From Cherax quadricarinatus (Eukaryota > Arthropoda > Malacostraca > Decapoda > Parastacidae): DNA of 64,000 nucleotides. The notes below the pieces were generated by a model that saw nothing but the letters and a program-made list of their open reading frames with translations, searched no databases and was not told where the DNA came from. Both the position numbers and the translations under genes were made by a program. Of this stretch, positions 1 to 11,864 are shown in pieces (positions within the stretch are counted from its first letter, which is position 1; each line of letters opens with the position of its first letter). The stretch spans positions 9,440,793 to 9,504,792 of the forward strand of contig NC_091346.1 of the NCBI RefSeq assembly GCF_038502225.1. The letters are read 5' to 3'.

Positions 1-2501
1 TTGATAGGATTGTCCGTCACTAAGTCAATCTTATGGACTACCGTGGAGGTAACACCTGGAATATCAGTAAAGACGTCTGAAAAGTTACTCACACATTGAA
101 GTAGTTCATGTCTCTTATGGTCATCCAAAGATTCATTAATATTAATGGTGGTTGCGTCCGAGTGGTCAAGAGTCACCAAGTCATGTAGTTCTTCATCATA
201 GTCTAAGTTAGAGGTGTCAATTACGCTCACTTTACATTCTTCAGTTGTCTTATCAAATTTGTGTGGAAAAACTAAGTCAAAGTTGTTAAGGCAGTTAACC
301 GAATTTCTTCGGTAATATTTCTTAAGGATGTTGATATGATAAAGCTTAGGTTTCCCCTTGACTTCTATGAGGTAGTCAACTTTCCCACAAATTTTTAATA
401 CTTTATATGGACCTTTCCATGCTACTAATAATTTATTTGACTTGATAGGCAAAAGTACAATAACTCCATCACCTACTTCAAAACTTCTCCTCTGACTTTT
501 GGAATCAAAATAGGTTTTGTACTGGTCCATTGACAAGCTTAAGTTTTTCGAAACTATGTCAGAGGTCTCCTCAAGTTTGGATCTAAGGTCAAGGAGAAAC
601 TGGTAAGAAGACTGAACCTCAGCATTTACCTCCTCATTAGTCCATAAGTCATGAAGGATGGACAATGGGCCTCTGGCCTGTCTACCATAGAGAAGTTCAA
701 AAGGTGAAAACCCCAAAGAGTCACTGGGAACTTCCCTCATGGCAAACAAAGCACAGGGTAGGTAACGATGGCACTCCTTAGGTTTAAGGGAGCAAAGTTT
801 CCTTAAAATGGACTTGAGAATCGAATGCTGGTGCTCAATCCTCCCATTACAGCTGGGATGATAGGGTGTGGTGAAGAGAGGCTTCACTCCCAGAAGTTGG
901 TATAGATGTTGCATTACGTCAGATGTGAATTGTGTCCCACGGTCAGACAAAATTTCTCTAGGGATGCCCACTCTGGAGAAGATGGACAAAAGGGCTTCAG
1001 CCACCTCTGTAATAGTTATGGTCTTTAAGGGAACGGCTTCAGGGAAACTCGAAGCATAATCAACTAATGTTAATATATATCTATGTCCCCCAGATGAAAG
1101 TGGAGATAAAGGACCAACGATGTCAATAGCTACTCTTTCAAACGGTACCGTAAAGACTGGCATTTTGACCAAAGGTACTCGCCTGGTACCTCGGGAGGAT
1201 GACAGTTGGCAAACTTTACACGATCTACAATAAGTAGTGACATCTGAGGACATTTTAGGCCAAAAATAGGTTTCCCTAATTTTATTTAAGGTTTTACGAT
1301 GCGAGAAATGTCCGGCCACTGGCAGGTCATGACCCATTTTAAGAACAGTCTCTCTGCATTGACTTGGAACAACTAAGATGGAATAGTCTATCTCCTCTGA
1401 ATTTAATTTGAATACTGACTTGTACAAGATATCTTTTATATATTCAAATTTATATGAAAAGTTTTTCCTTTGGATAACTTGATTTTGTTTAGCGGCATTA
1501 TGGCAATTCTGAAGAGAAGGGCAATTTCGTTGTAAATTGACAAAGGAGTCCTTCGATATGTCTAAAGGCTTAAAGTCAGGGAAAATCAAAGGATGGACAG
1601 TAGGGGAAGCCTGGGCTTTGGTCTGAGCCCTAGTCAAGACATTTATGGTATCGGAGGTGATACCTTCACTTTCATCTAACAAGTGAACCGGTGATCCTAC
1701 TACCTCGCTTTCGAGAGCAGCATCACTGGTTTTTAATCCCACATGAATCTCACGAGGCATTGTCTCATCTGAACTTTCGAGGGGCTTCTCTGACTCTACA
1801 GGAAGAGGATCTGAAACACTTATATCCATCTTTGGTGATGAAAGGTCAACCTCAGAAGGAAGAATGGCACCTTTTACATTACCTATTAGTACGGAGCAAG
1901 AAGTGATGGGAGCTAGTACGGCTTCAGACCAACCTGTGAACCATTTAGACCTAATGTAACAACGGATGGTAGGAAAAGTGTCCGTACGGCCCAAGTAGTC
2001 TGAAAGTATAGCAGAGGAATGATTTTCTTTTAGATTAGGGAACAGCTTATCAGAAATGACTATACATGTGCATCCAGTGTCTCGTAAAATGGTAGATACA
2101 TTAAGTCCATTAACTGTTCCTGAACAGAAGGGTGCTTGGTCATTACAGTCTTTAAAACATCTTCCTACATTTTGGACCTTCTCAGAAGGACAATCTGGAC
2201 GTTTATGTCCCTTAACACCACACAAATGACGAACAGGGATAAAAGAAGTCATTTTACTTTCCACTAGATGCTTTGATTTCTTAAGGTCTGATGAACCCTT
2301 GCCCTTAGGGTTCGATCCCTTTAGGTCTTTATAGGAATTGTGAGCCTCAGCATATAGGTCAGCAGCCTCAGCAACTTCCTCAGCTTTAATCAGGTTACGT
2401 TCTCTAATGAATGTTCGTATCTGGTGAGGAAGAGCTGTCAGGAACTGGTCAGCAACCATGAAGTCTAAGAGATTCATAACTGTGATCAATTCCTGAACTC
2501 T
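1..2501 (-). CDS. Ty3/gypsy-like retrotransposon Gag(C-term)-protease-integrase-RT(start), partial
   Basis: One minus-strand frame is open from about 2501 to the window edge. In order it encodes a Gag tail, a zinc-knuckle-like patch (about 2230-2185, key residues C...H....C, first Cys not evident), an aspartic protease active site RDTGC (DTG at 2081-2073), and a full integrase. The integrase has an H-x6-H and C-x2-C zinc finger (1331 to 1218), catalytic Asp at 1124 and 944 and Glu at 836 with 35 residues between the last two, and a GPY/F-like module (WKGPYKVLK, near 420). After the integrase comes the linker that normally leads into a gypsy RT (FSDVFTDIPG...HKIDL, about 85-10). The RT therefore follows the integrase in the same frame. 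Most gypsy elements have PR-RT-RH-INT; this order is the one described for Gmr1-like elements. RT core, RNase H and the 3' LTR lie outside the window. Confidence 0.85.
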
Positions 2502-3335
2502 CTATCCAAAAGTCGAACAAACGAAAGAGTGTTACCTGTAACTGTTGAAAGTTCTGTCCAGGCTGTAAGGTGGCATACCTGAAATCTTTCCTGTAAGAAT
2601 TAGTGGTTTTTTGATATGCTTTAAGGATAGCCTTTTTCAGTAGGTTATAATTACATATGATATCCTGCGACAAAGTTGCATAGATATTCAAAGCAGTACC
2701 AGAAAATAACATTCCTAACCTGGTAGCCCAGGTGTCAGCAGGCCATTCACAGAGGGTAGCGGTATTTTCAAACCGGATAATGTATGAAGTTACGTCTTCC
2801 CCCTCTGTGAAGGGAGGTAAATTAGGTGTTGGAATATGTGCACTGACTGCACGTTGTTCCATTGCTCCTTCCTCTAATTGTTGTTGTGTAAAAGTTAACT
2901 TTTTATTCTCTAATTCAAGGCGAGATTTTTTGAGCTCGTGATCCTTTTCTCTCTCCCTTAACTCATATTCTCTGTCCTTTGCTCTTTCCTCAAGTTCTAT
3001 TAATTTAACTTGTTCTTCACGTATCTTAGCTTGTGCCTCACGTTCCCGAGCTCTTTCCTCACAATCAAGTCTATCACGCTCTTTTTGGTCTTCTCTCTCC
3101 CTTTCTGTCTTTCTCGGATTTCTCTCTCAATTCTCTCTCTCTCCTTTTTATCTTCTCTTTCGATTCTCTCTCTCTCCTCATTCTCTTCTCTTTCCCTTTC
3201 TAACTGTCTTTCTTCTCTCTCAATTCTCTCTCTTTCAAGTCTTTCCTGGATCTTAGCACTAATTAAACATTCTAAATTTTTCCCTGTTATTCCTAACTTA
3301 CTTCCAGCGTTCATCCAAAACTGGTATTCATCCAT
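2449..3335 (-). pseudogene. Gag N-terminal and central region of the same retrotransposon, frameshifted
   Basis: Starts with an ATG at 3335 and encodes a long charged E/R-rich stretch, likely coiled coil, then a Gag-like helical domain (PFTEGEDVTSYI...CEWPADTWATRL...L.GTAL) that resembles SCAN-type retroelement Gag. Two frame changes break it. One is near 3100, where the E/R-rich reading switches frame. The other is near 2465-2480, where the central Gag frame ends at a stop (2449) while the pol frame begins in the overlapping reading. Both lie inside Gag rather than at the Gag-Pol junction, so I read them as inactivating indels, though sequence error is possible. Gag would assemble the virus-like particle and package RNA. 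Confidence 0.7.
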
Positions 3336-4794
3336 ACTTGCAAGAATAACTTAAACTATCAGGGGAAATGAAATGGGTATTAAAGAAAACGGAGGGTTCA
3401 ATTCCTGCTCCGCTCAAACTGTAAATAAACCAGAGGGCTCGATCCCTGCTTCACTTAAACAATATGTATTAACGAAAACGAAGGGTTCTATGCCGGCTCC
3501 GAGCAAACAGTAAGTAGAATGGGGTCCCTTGACCATCCAATCTTCTCACCAACAAATCAAGAGTGTCCTATGACAGTTCCCTTGATATAATAAAGAGCTC
3601 AATGAAACAAGTTGTCACTGGAAAATCTCGGGTCCCTAGAGTCTAATCCTCCAAAGTGTTTCAAGCTCACACACAATTAGGTGGCAGAATTAAATATTAT
3701 ATCCTGCCTGACTTGACTTACAATAAATTGAGACTATAACAATCACCAAATCTTTCAAATACCTGTACTGCAGTCCTACCATAGAGAATGATTACTCATG
3801 GCTGGTGGTAACCGTCTGTGGTATGCGGCGTTGAAGTTCCAATGGTAGATTCGAGATGGAGTTGAATCTTGATTCAGTAGAGTTGATCCTGGCAAGGTCG
3901 TCACTTGTGAAGGCTTACTCAGCCCTGTAACAACTTCAGACAGTATTACCCAGGGTGGCTCCTCCTCAGGAAAATTAGTGAATAGAAAAAGAAATAATAA
4001 CAAACAAACACTTTATGATGTAGAAAATATAAAATATAAAACACTTAAATATGAAATATTAATCCTACATTAAAGAAAATGAAAAAGGAAAAATATAAAT
4101 GATAACTGAATTCAACGCTAATGTAGATAGGGGTGTCTGGTGTTGGTGACACTGTTGAAATCGTAGCCGTTGCTGATGTGGGGGGGGATGTCGCAGGTGT
4201 TGGTGACCACCACTGGCTAGTTCTTCACAGATTAACGCCGTGAGTAGCATCCCGATGACAGGAAAGCAGGTTTTTTACCGCTGCAATGATGTGGGGTTAC
4301 GTCCTGCAATTTCATACAGGTGCACAGGTACTTAAATGCAAAATGGGGAAGTCTCTGGACGTTAGTCCTTCTCCTGTTCTTCTCGTTGATTGGCAGGTGA
4401 CCCTCACTGTCATCCAAGCTGAAAAGATAGACAGGTTACCCACTGCTTAAATAATCACTCTCCATGGCAGTGTACATTACTCAAAAGACGTGGTGATTAC
4501 AACAGTCAACCTAGAGCAAGACTGAAAGGACTAAGTTTATTATTGGTCAAAAGTGAAGCTTTTAACCAATAAATCCACTAGAATACAAGGCAGGCATGTA
4601 CTTACAGTAGTGTTGGGAGCTGCGAGTCGAGTGATTTACTGTTTGACCAGAGCCCCACACGTCACCTTTGGGGGGGGGGGAAGAGGGAGGGGAAGGGATA
4701 GCGGGAGCTAGACTAACTCTACGTTAACAAGCAGCAGCCAATCAAACTATTGTTACTATATTGCTACTTCTATCTACTGAACTTTTCCCTCACA
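3336..4794. other. Likely 5' leader and LTR region of the gypsy-like element, boundaries not defined
   Basis: No coding sequence recognised. It lies upstream of Gag on the minus strand, so it should hold the leader, primer-binding site and 5' LTR. The second LTR is outside the window, so the ends cannot be fixed by comparison. A G-run lies at about 4670-4680 and A/T-rich stretches at 4010-4100. Confidence 0.35.
3365..3515. repeat. Three imperfect repeats of about 60 bp in the element leader
   Basis: Three related blocks each carry a GGGTTC/GGCTCG core followed by a gctccg or gcttcac motif and a caaac ending, near 3390, 3430 and 3487. The GGTTCAATTCC-like core resembles a tRNA B box or T-arm. 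These may be leader repeats or PBS-related duplications. Confidence 0.4.
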
Positions 4795-7700
4795 GTGCTA
4801 GTAGACACTACCAGTATGAAGGGTGCTAGTAGACACTACCAGTATGAAGGGTGCGAGTAGACACTACCAGTATGAAGGGTGCTAGTAAACACTACCAGTA
4901 TGAAGGGTGCTGATAGACACTACCAGTGTGAAGGGTGCTGATAGACACTACCAGTATGAAGGGTGCTGATAGACACTACCAGTATGAAGGGTGCTGCTAG
5001 ACACTACCAGTATGAAGGGTGCTGGTAGACACTACCAGCATGAAGGGTGCTGATAGACACTACCAGTATGAAGGGTGCTGGTAGACACTACCAGTATGAA
5101 GGGTGCTGTTAGACACTACCAGTATGAAAGGTGCTAGTAGACACTATCAGTATGATAGGTGCTAGTAGACACTACCAGTATGAAGGGTGCTTGTAGACAC
5201 TACCAGTATGAAAGGTGGTAATAGACACTGCCAGTATGAAAGGTGCTAGTAGACACTACAAGTATGAAAGGTGCTAGTAGACACTACCAGTAAGAAAGGT
5301 GCTAGTAGACGCTACCAGTATAAAAGGTGCTAGTAGACACTACCAGTATGAAAGGTGCTAGTAGACACTACCAGTATGAAAGGTGCTGGTAGACACTATC
5401 AGTATGAAGGGTGCTGGTAGACACTACCTGTATGAAGGGTGCTGGTAGTCATTACCAGTATGAAGAGTGCTAGCAGACACAACCATTATGAAGGGTGCTG
5501 GTAGACACTACCAGTATGAAGGGTGCTGGTAGACACTACCTGTATGAAGGGTGCTGGTAGACACTACCAGTATGAAGGGTGCTTGTAGACACTACCTGTA
5601 GGAAGGGTGCTGGTAGACACTACCTGTATGAAGGGTGCTGATAGACACTACCTGTATGAAGGGTGCTGGTAGACACTACCAGTACGAAGGGTGGTAGTAG
5701 ACACTACCAGTATGAAAGGTGCTAGTAGACACTACCAGTATGAAAGGTACTAGTAGACACTACCAGTATGAAGGTTGCTAGTAGACACTACCAGTATGAA
5801 GGGTGCTGGTAGACATTACCAGTATGAACGGTGCTGTTAGACACTACCGGAATGAAAGATGCTGTTAGACACTACGAGTATGAAAGGTGCTAGTAGACAC
5901 TATCGGTATGATAGGTGCTGGTAGACACTACCAGTATGAAGGGTGCTGGTAGACACTACCAGTATGAAGGGTGCTGGTAGACACTACCAGTAAGAAGGGT
6001 GCTTGCAGACACTACCAGTATGAAAGGTGCTAGTTGACACTACCAGTATGGAAGGTGCTGGTAGACACTATCAGTATGAAGGGTGATGGAAGACACTACC
6101 AGTATGAAAGGTGCTTGTAGAAACTACTTGTATGAAGGGTGTTGGTAGACATTACCTGTATGAAGGGTGCTGGTGGATGCTACCAGTATGAAAGGTGCTG
6201 GTAGACACTACCAATATGAAGGGTGCTGGTAGACACTACCTGTATGAAGGGTGCTGGTAGACACTACCTGTATGAAGGGTGCTGGTAGACACTACCTGTA
6301 TGAAGGGTGCTGGTAGACACTACCTGCATGAAGGGTGCTAGTATTCACTTCCAGAATGAAGGGTGCTGGTAGACACTACCTGTATGAAGGGTGCTAGTAG
6401 ACACTACCTGTATGAAGGGTGCTAGTAGACACTACCTGTATGAAGGGTGCTGATAGACACTACCTGTATGAAGGGTGCTAGTAGACACTACCTGTATGAA
6501 GGGTGCTAGTAGACACTACCTGTATGAAGGGTGCTAGTAGACACTACCTGTATGAAGGGTGCTAGTAGACACTACCTGTATGAAGGGTGCTGATAGACAC
6601 TACCTGTATGAAGGGTGCTGGTAGATACTACCTGCATGAAGGGTGCAGGTAGACACTACCTGTATGAAGGGTGCTAGTAGACACTACCTGTATGAAGGGT
6701 GCTGATAGACACTACCTGTATGAAGGGTGCTGGTAGATACTACCTGTATGAAGGGTGCAGGTAGACACTACCTGTATGAAGGGTGCTAGTAGACACTACC
6801 TGTATGAAGGGTGCTAGTAGACACTACCTGTATGAAGGGTACTGGTAGATACTACCTGTATGAAGGGTGCTGGTAGACACTACCAGTATGAAGGGTGCTG
6901 GTAGGCACTACCAGTATGAAGGGTGCGGGTAGACACTACCACTATGAAGGGTGCTGGTAGACACTACCAGTATGAAGGGTGCTGGTAGACACTACCTGTA
7001 TGAAGGGTGCTGGTAGACACTACCTGTATGAAGGGTGCTGGTAGATACTACCTGCATGAAGGGTGCTGGTGGATGCTACCAGTATGAAAGGTGCTGGTAG
7101 ACACTACCAATATGAAGGGTGCTGGTAGGCACTTCCAGTATGAAGGGTGCTGGTAGACACTACCAGTATGAAGTGTGCTAGTAGACACTACCAGTATGAA
7201 GGGTGTTGGTAGACACTACCAGTTTCAAGGATGGTGTTAGACCCTACCTGTATGATGGGTGCTGGTAGACACTACCAGTATGAAGGGTGCTAGTAGACAC
7301 TACCAGTATGAAGGGTGCTAGTAGACACTACCAGTATGAAGGGTGCTAGTAGACACTATCAATATGAAGGGCGCTGGTAGACACTACCAGTATGAAGGGT
7401 GCTAGTAGACACTACCAGTATGAAGGGTGCTAGTAGACACTACCAGTATGAAGGGTGCTAGTAGACACTATCAGTATGAAGGGCGCTGGTAGACACTACC
7501 AGTATGAAGGGTGCTAGTAGACACTACCAGTATTAAGGGTGCTAGTAGACACTACCAGTATGAAGGGTGCTAGTAGACACTGCAGTATGAAGTGTGCTGT
7601 TTGACACTACCAGTATGTAGGGTGCTGGTAGACACTACCAGTATGAAGGGTGCTTGTAGACACTACCAGTATGAAGGGTGCTGGTAGACACTACCAGTAT

Positions 7701-10204
7701 GAAGGGTGCTAGTAGACACTACCAGTATGAAGGGTGCTAGTAGACACTACCTGTATGAAGGGTGCTGGTAGACACTACAAGTATGAAGGGTGTTGGTAGA
7801 CACTGCCAGTATGAAGGGTGCTAGTAGACACTACCAGTATGAAGGGTGCTGGTAGACACTACCAGTTTGAAGGGTGGTGTTAGACCCTACCTGTATGATG
7901 GGTGCTGGTAGACACTACCAGTATGAAGGGTGCTAGTAGACACTACCAGTATGAAGGGTGTTAGTAGACACTACCAGTATGAAGGGTGCTAGTAGACACT
8001 ATCAGTATGAAGGGTGCTGGTAGACACTTCCAGTATGAAGGGTGCTAGTAGACACTACCAGTATGAAGGGTGCTAGTAGACACTACCAGTATGAAGGGTG
8101 CTAGTAGACACTGCAGTATGAAGTGTGCTGTTAGACACTACCAGTATGAAGGGTGCTAGTAGACACTACCAGTATGAAGGGTGCTGGTAGACACTACCAG
8201 TATGAAGGGTGCTGGTAGGCACTACCAGTATGAAGTGCTGTTGACACTACCAGTATGAGGGTTGCATTAGACACTACCAGTATGAAGGGTGCTGTTAGAC
8301 ACTACCAGTATGAAGGGTGCTGGTAGACACTACCAGTATGAAGGGTGCTAGTAGACACTACCAGTATGAAGGGTGCTAGTAGACACTACCAGTATGAAGG
8401 GTGCTGGTAGACACTACCAGTATGAAGGGTACTGGTAGACACTACCAGTATGAAGTGTGCTAGCAGACACTACCAGTATGAAGGGTGCTGGTAGACACTA
8501 CCAGTATGAAGGGTGCTAGTAGACACTACCAGTATGAAGGGTGCTAGTAGACACTACCAGTATGAAGGGTGCTAGTAGACACTACCAGTATGAAGGGTGC
8601 TAGTAGACACTACCAGTATGAAGGGTGCTGGTAGACACTACCAGTATGAAGGGTGCTAGTAGACACTACCAGTATGAAGGGTGCTGTTAGACACTACCAG
8701 TATGAAGGGTGCTAGTAGACACTACCAGTATCAAGGGTGCTGGTAGACACTACCAGTATGAAGGGTGCTTGTAGACACTACCAGTATCAAGGGTGCTGGT
8801 AGACACTACCAGTATGAAGGGTGCTGGTAGACACTACCAGTATGAAGGGTGCTGGTAGACACTACCAGTATGAAGGGTGCTGGTAGACACTACCAGTATG
8901 AAGGGTGCTGGTAGACACTACCAGTATGAAGGGTGCTGGTAGACACTACCAGTATGAAGGGTGCTGGTAGACAATACCAGTATGAAGGGTGCTGGTAGAC
9001 ACTACCAGTATGAAGGGTGCTGGTAGACACTACCAGTATGAAGGGTGCTGGTAGACACTACCAGTATGAAGGGTGCTGGTAGACACTACCAGTATGAAGG
9101 GTGCTGGTAGACACTACCAGTATGAAGGGTGCTGGTAGACACTACCAGTATGAAGGGTGCTGGTAGACACTACCAGTATGAAGGGTGCTGGTAGACACTA
9201 CCAGTATGAAGGGTGCTGGTAGACACTACCAGTATGAAGGGTGCTGGTAGACACTACCAGTATGAAGGGTGCTGGTAGACACTACCAGTATGAAGGGTGC
9301 TGGTAGACACTACCAGTATGAAGGGTGCTGGTAGACACTACCAGTATGAAGGGTGCTGGTAGACACTACCAGTATGAAGGGTGCTGGTAGACACTACCAG
9401 TATGAAGGGTGCTGGTAGACACTACCAGTATGAAGGGTGCTGGTAGACACTACCAGTATGAAGGGTGCTGGTAGACACTACCAGTATGAAGGGTGCTGGT
9501 AGACACTACCAGTATGAAGGGTGCTGGTAGACACTACCAGTATGAAGGGTGCTGGTAGACACTACCAGTATGAAGGGTGCTGGTAGACACTACCAGTATG
9601 AAGGGTGCTGGTAGACACTACCAGTATGAAGGGTGCTGGTAGACACTACCAGTATGAAGGGTGCTGGTAGACACTACCAGTATGAAGGGTGCTGGTAGAC
9701 ACTACCAGTATGAAGGGTGCTGGTAGACACTACCAGTATGAAGGGTGCTGGTAGACACTACCAGTATGAAGGGTGCTGGTAGACACTACCAGTATGAAGG
9801 GTGCTGGTAGACACTACCAGTATGAAGGGTGCTGGTAGACACTACCAGTATGAAGGGTGCTGGTAGACACTACCAGTATGAAGGGTGCTGGTAGACACTA
9901 CCAGTATGAAGGGTGCTGGTAGACACTACCAGTGTGAAGGGTGCTGGTAGACACTACCAGTATGAAGGGTGCTGGTAGACACTACCAGTGTGAAGGGTGC
10001 TGGTAGACACTACCAGTATGAAGGGTGCTGGTAGACACTACCAGTATGAAGGGTGCTGGTATGAAGGGTGCTGGTAGACACTACCAGTATGAAGGGTGCT
10101 GGTAGACACTACCAGTGTGAAGGGTGCTGGTAGACACTACCAGTATGAAGGGTGCTGGTAGACACTACCAGTATGAAGGGTGCTGGTAGACACTACTAGT
10201 ATGT
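4795..10204. repeat. 28-bp minisatellite array, about 193 copies
   Basis: Period is exactly 28 bp (for example tgaag at 9011 and 9039). Each consensus unit contains the perfect 7-bp inverted repeat CTGGTAG-ACA-CTACCAG. The left part (4.8-8.7 kb) is diverse, with CTAGTAG, CTGATAG and CTACCTG variants and small indels. From about 8.8 to 10.2 kb units are nearly identical, with a run of about 33 seemingly identical units at about 8985-9925. One truncated unit lies near 10060. The gradient suggests recent amplification at the right side. Confidence 0.97.
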
Positions 10205-10883
10205 GAGTTAACAATATAAGAAGTGCAGAGAGAGAACATTATTGCATTAACCAGTGTTACCAATGTGAGAGATGCTAGTCGTTAATATATGTACACACAC
10301 CACTGTTACCAACGTCAGATTTTAACAGATTATAATTGTTAATTATAAAAAGTGCAATATTGTCTAAAATAATCTAAAATAACGTCAAGTTGTGCTAGTA
10401 ACAACGCTGCTTATGTTATTTTATAAAATATTTAACAGTTTCAGAATATCTATCAACAAATTAGCTCTGAAAAATTTCAAGCTCAGATAGACAATTATAA
10501 ACTAAACACAAAAAAAAATCGAAAAAAAAAAAAAAAATCCACCAGAGTTTTCTACCTTAATTTTTTTCCTGTTTCAGCCGAGTAACTCCCTCATTATGCA
10601 TTCAAGTTAGTATATACATTGTGAGTGCACAATCTGGTGCTGTTTACACAAGCAACTGAGAACCTGATATAGGCGTATGTGGTGAAGCGAGAGGAACACG
10701 TGTAAACACTCCTGCAGGGTTTATAAACAGGGAAAAGGTTGTTATGATCGGCCAGGTGGTGGCAGGCACCCGGGTGATGGTGTCAAGGTGTTGACAATTC
10801 AATATTGGGATGTATACGAATTGTTCCTGTCATGGTATTGTGCCTCTTTTTTCTCTAGTGTTGTCTGTATACTGTGCAAGTGC
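10205..10883. other. Intergenic, no gene seen
   Basis: A/T-rich single-copy-looking sequence with an A-rich tract at about 10508-10537. No ORF or recognisable repeat found. Confidence 0.5.
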
Positions 10884-10896
10884 ACTTGATGGGTTG

Positions 10897-11336
10897 TTAG
10901 GTAAGACACATATGCAACAGTTAGGTATCTTTATTATGAAACGTTTCGCCTACACAGTAGGCTTCTTCAGTCAAGTACAGAAAAGTTGATAGAAGCAGAA
11001 GATACTTGAAGACGATGTAATCAGTCCATCACCCTTAAAGTTTTGAGGTGGTCAGTCCCTCAGTCTGGAGAAGAGCATTGTTCCATAGTATGAAACAATA
11101 TTGTTTCATACTATGGAACAATGCTCTTCTCCAGACTGAGGGACTGACCACCTCAAAACTTTAAGGGTGATGGACTGATTACATCGTCTTCAAGTATCTT
11201 CTGCTTCTATCAACTTTTCTGTACTTGACTGAAGAAGCCTACTGTGTAGGCGAAACGTTTCATAATAAAGATACCTAACTGTTGCATATGTGTCTTACCT
11301 AACAACCTGTCGGTATTTTATACCATTTTAATGTTC
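10897..11336. mobile_element. Foldback PLE-type element with 13-bp TSD
   Basis: Two arms of about 200 bp are near-perfect reverse complements around a centre near 11100. The element is flanked by identical 13-bp direct repeats ACTTGATGGGTTG at 10884-10896 and 11337-11349, so the whole palindrome was inserted as a unit. Each arm carries the hammerhead-like core (CTGAAGAA, GCCTAC/GTAGGC hairpin, GAAAC; plus-strand copy at 11229-11256). The right end is longer, adding a palindromic GGTATAAAATACC-like tail. No coding capacity, so it is non-autonomous. Assignment to PLEs rests on the shared type of end seen around GIY-YIG-bearing copies elsewhere in the window. Confidence 0.85.
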
Positions 11337-11403
11337 ACTTGATGGGTTGCATAGTGGGATCACAAGCTTGCTTTTTTTTCTCCTTTCTTTCTCCATAACA
11401 TTA

Positions 11404-11470
11404 GCTGGGACTGAACAGAAGAATGGAGGAACACTGCAGAAGGCCTACTGGCCCATACAAGGCAGGTCCT
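11404..11470 (-). pseudogene. CR1 3' end fragment
   Basis: Closely matches the 3' UTR of the full-length CR1 at 54.5 kb (shared gaggaacactgcagaagg and ggcctactggccca blocks). Only the extreme 3' end is present, as expected for heavy 5' truncation. Confidence 0.6.
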
Positions 11471-11479
11471 TATAGATGA

Positions 11480-11720
11480 AGAACAAAAAAGCATAATACC
11501 TTGAGTGGAACAATAAACAAATAACCCTCACTTAAATCACGGTACGGACGGGGATTGAACTCGCGATTGAATTCATGTCATAACCCTCACATAGGAGAAT
11601 GAAACTCATGACGACATTTCGGCCAGACTTGGACTTCTGACTCAATGCTTAAGTCGGACCGAAACGTTGTCATAACTTTCATTCTCTAATGTGCAGGTTA
11701 TTTCCGTATTTGCTGGAATT
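11480..11720. mobile_element. Inverted-end PLE fragment, second end-type
   Basis: Contains an inverted pair: ataaccctcacataggagaatg at the left and its near reverse complement ending gtgcaggttat near 11700. The right half reads AAGTCGGACCGAAACGTTG, the same core type as at 22.5, 60.9 and 61.8 kb. A tRNA B-box-like patch in reverse lies near 11545-11570. No ORF. Confidence 0.6.
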
Positions 11721-11864
11721 TTTACATTAGGTAATAAAATCGAAGATCTTGAATAATGAGATATCTGAAGTTGGAGGAAGATACTGTCAAACACTGCACT
11801 TGTCTGCACTAGATGTGCAACATTATAAACATTTAACTCGTTAATTATTATTTCGAGGGTAATA

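Noticed and set aside
10897..11336. Miniature DNA transposon (MITE)
   Set aside because: TSD of 13 bp and the match to PLE-type ends fit retroelement insertion better than a cut-and-paste element with fixed short TSD.
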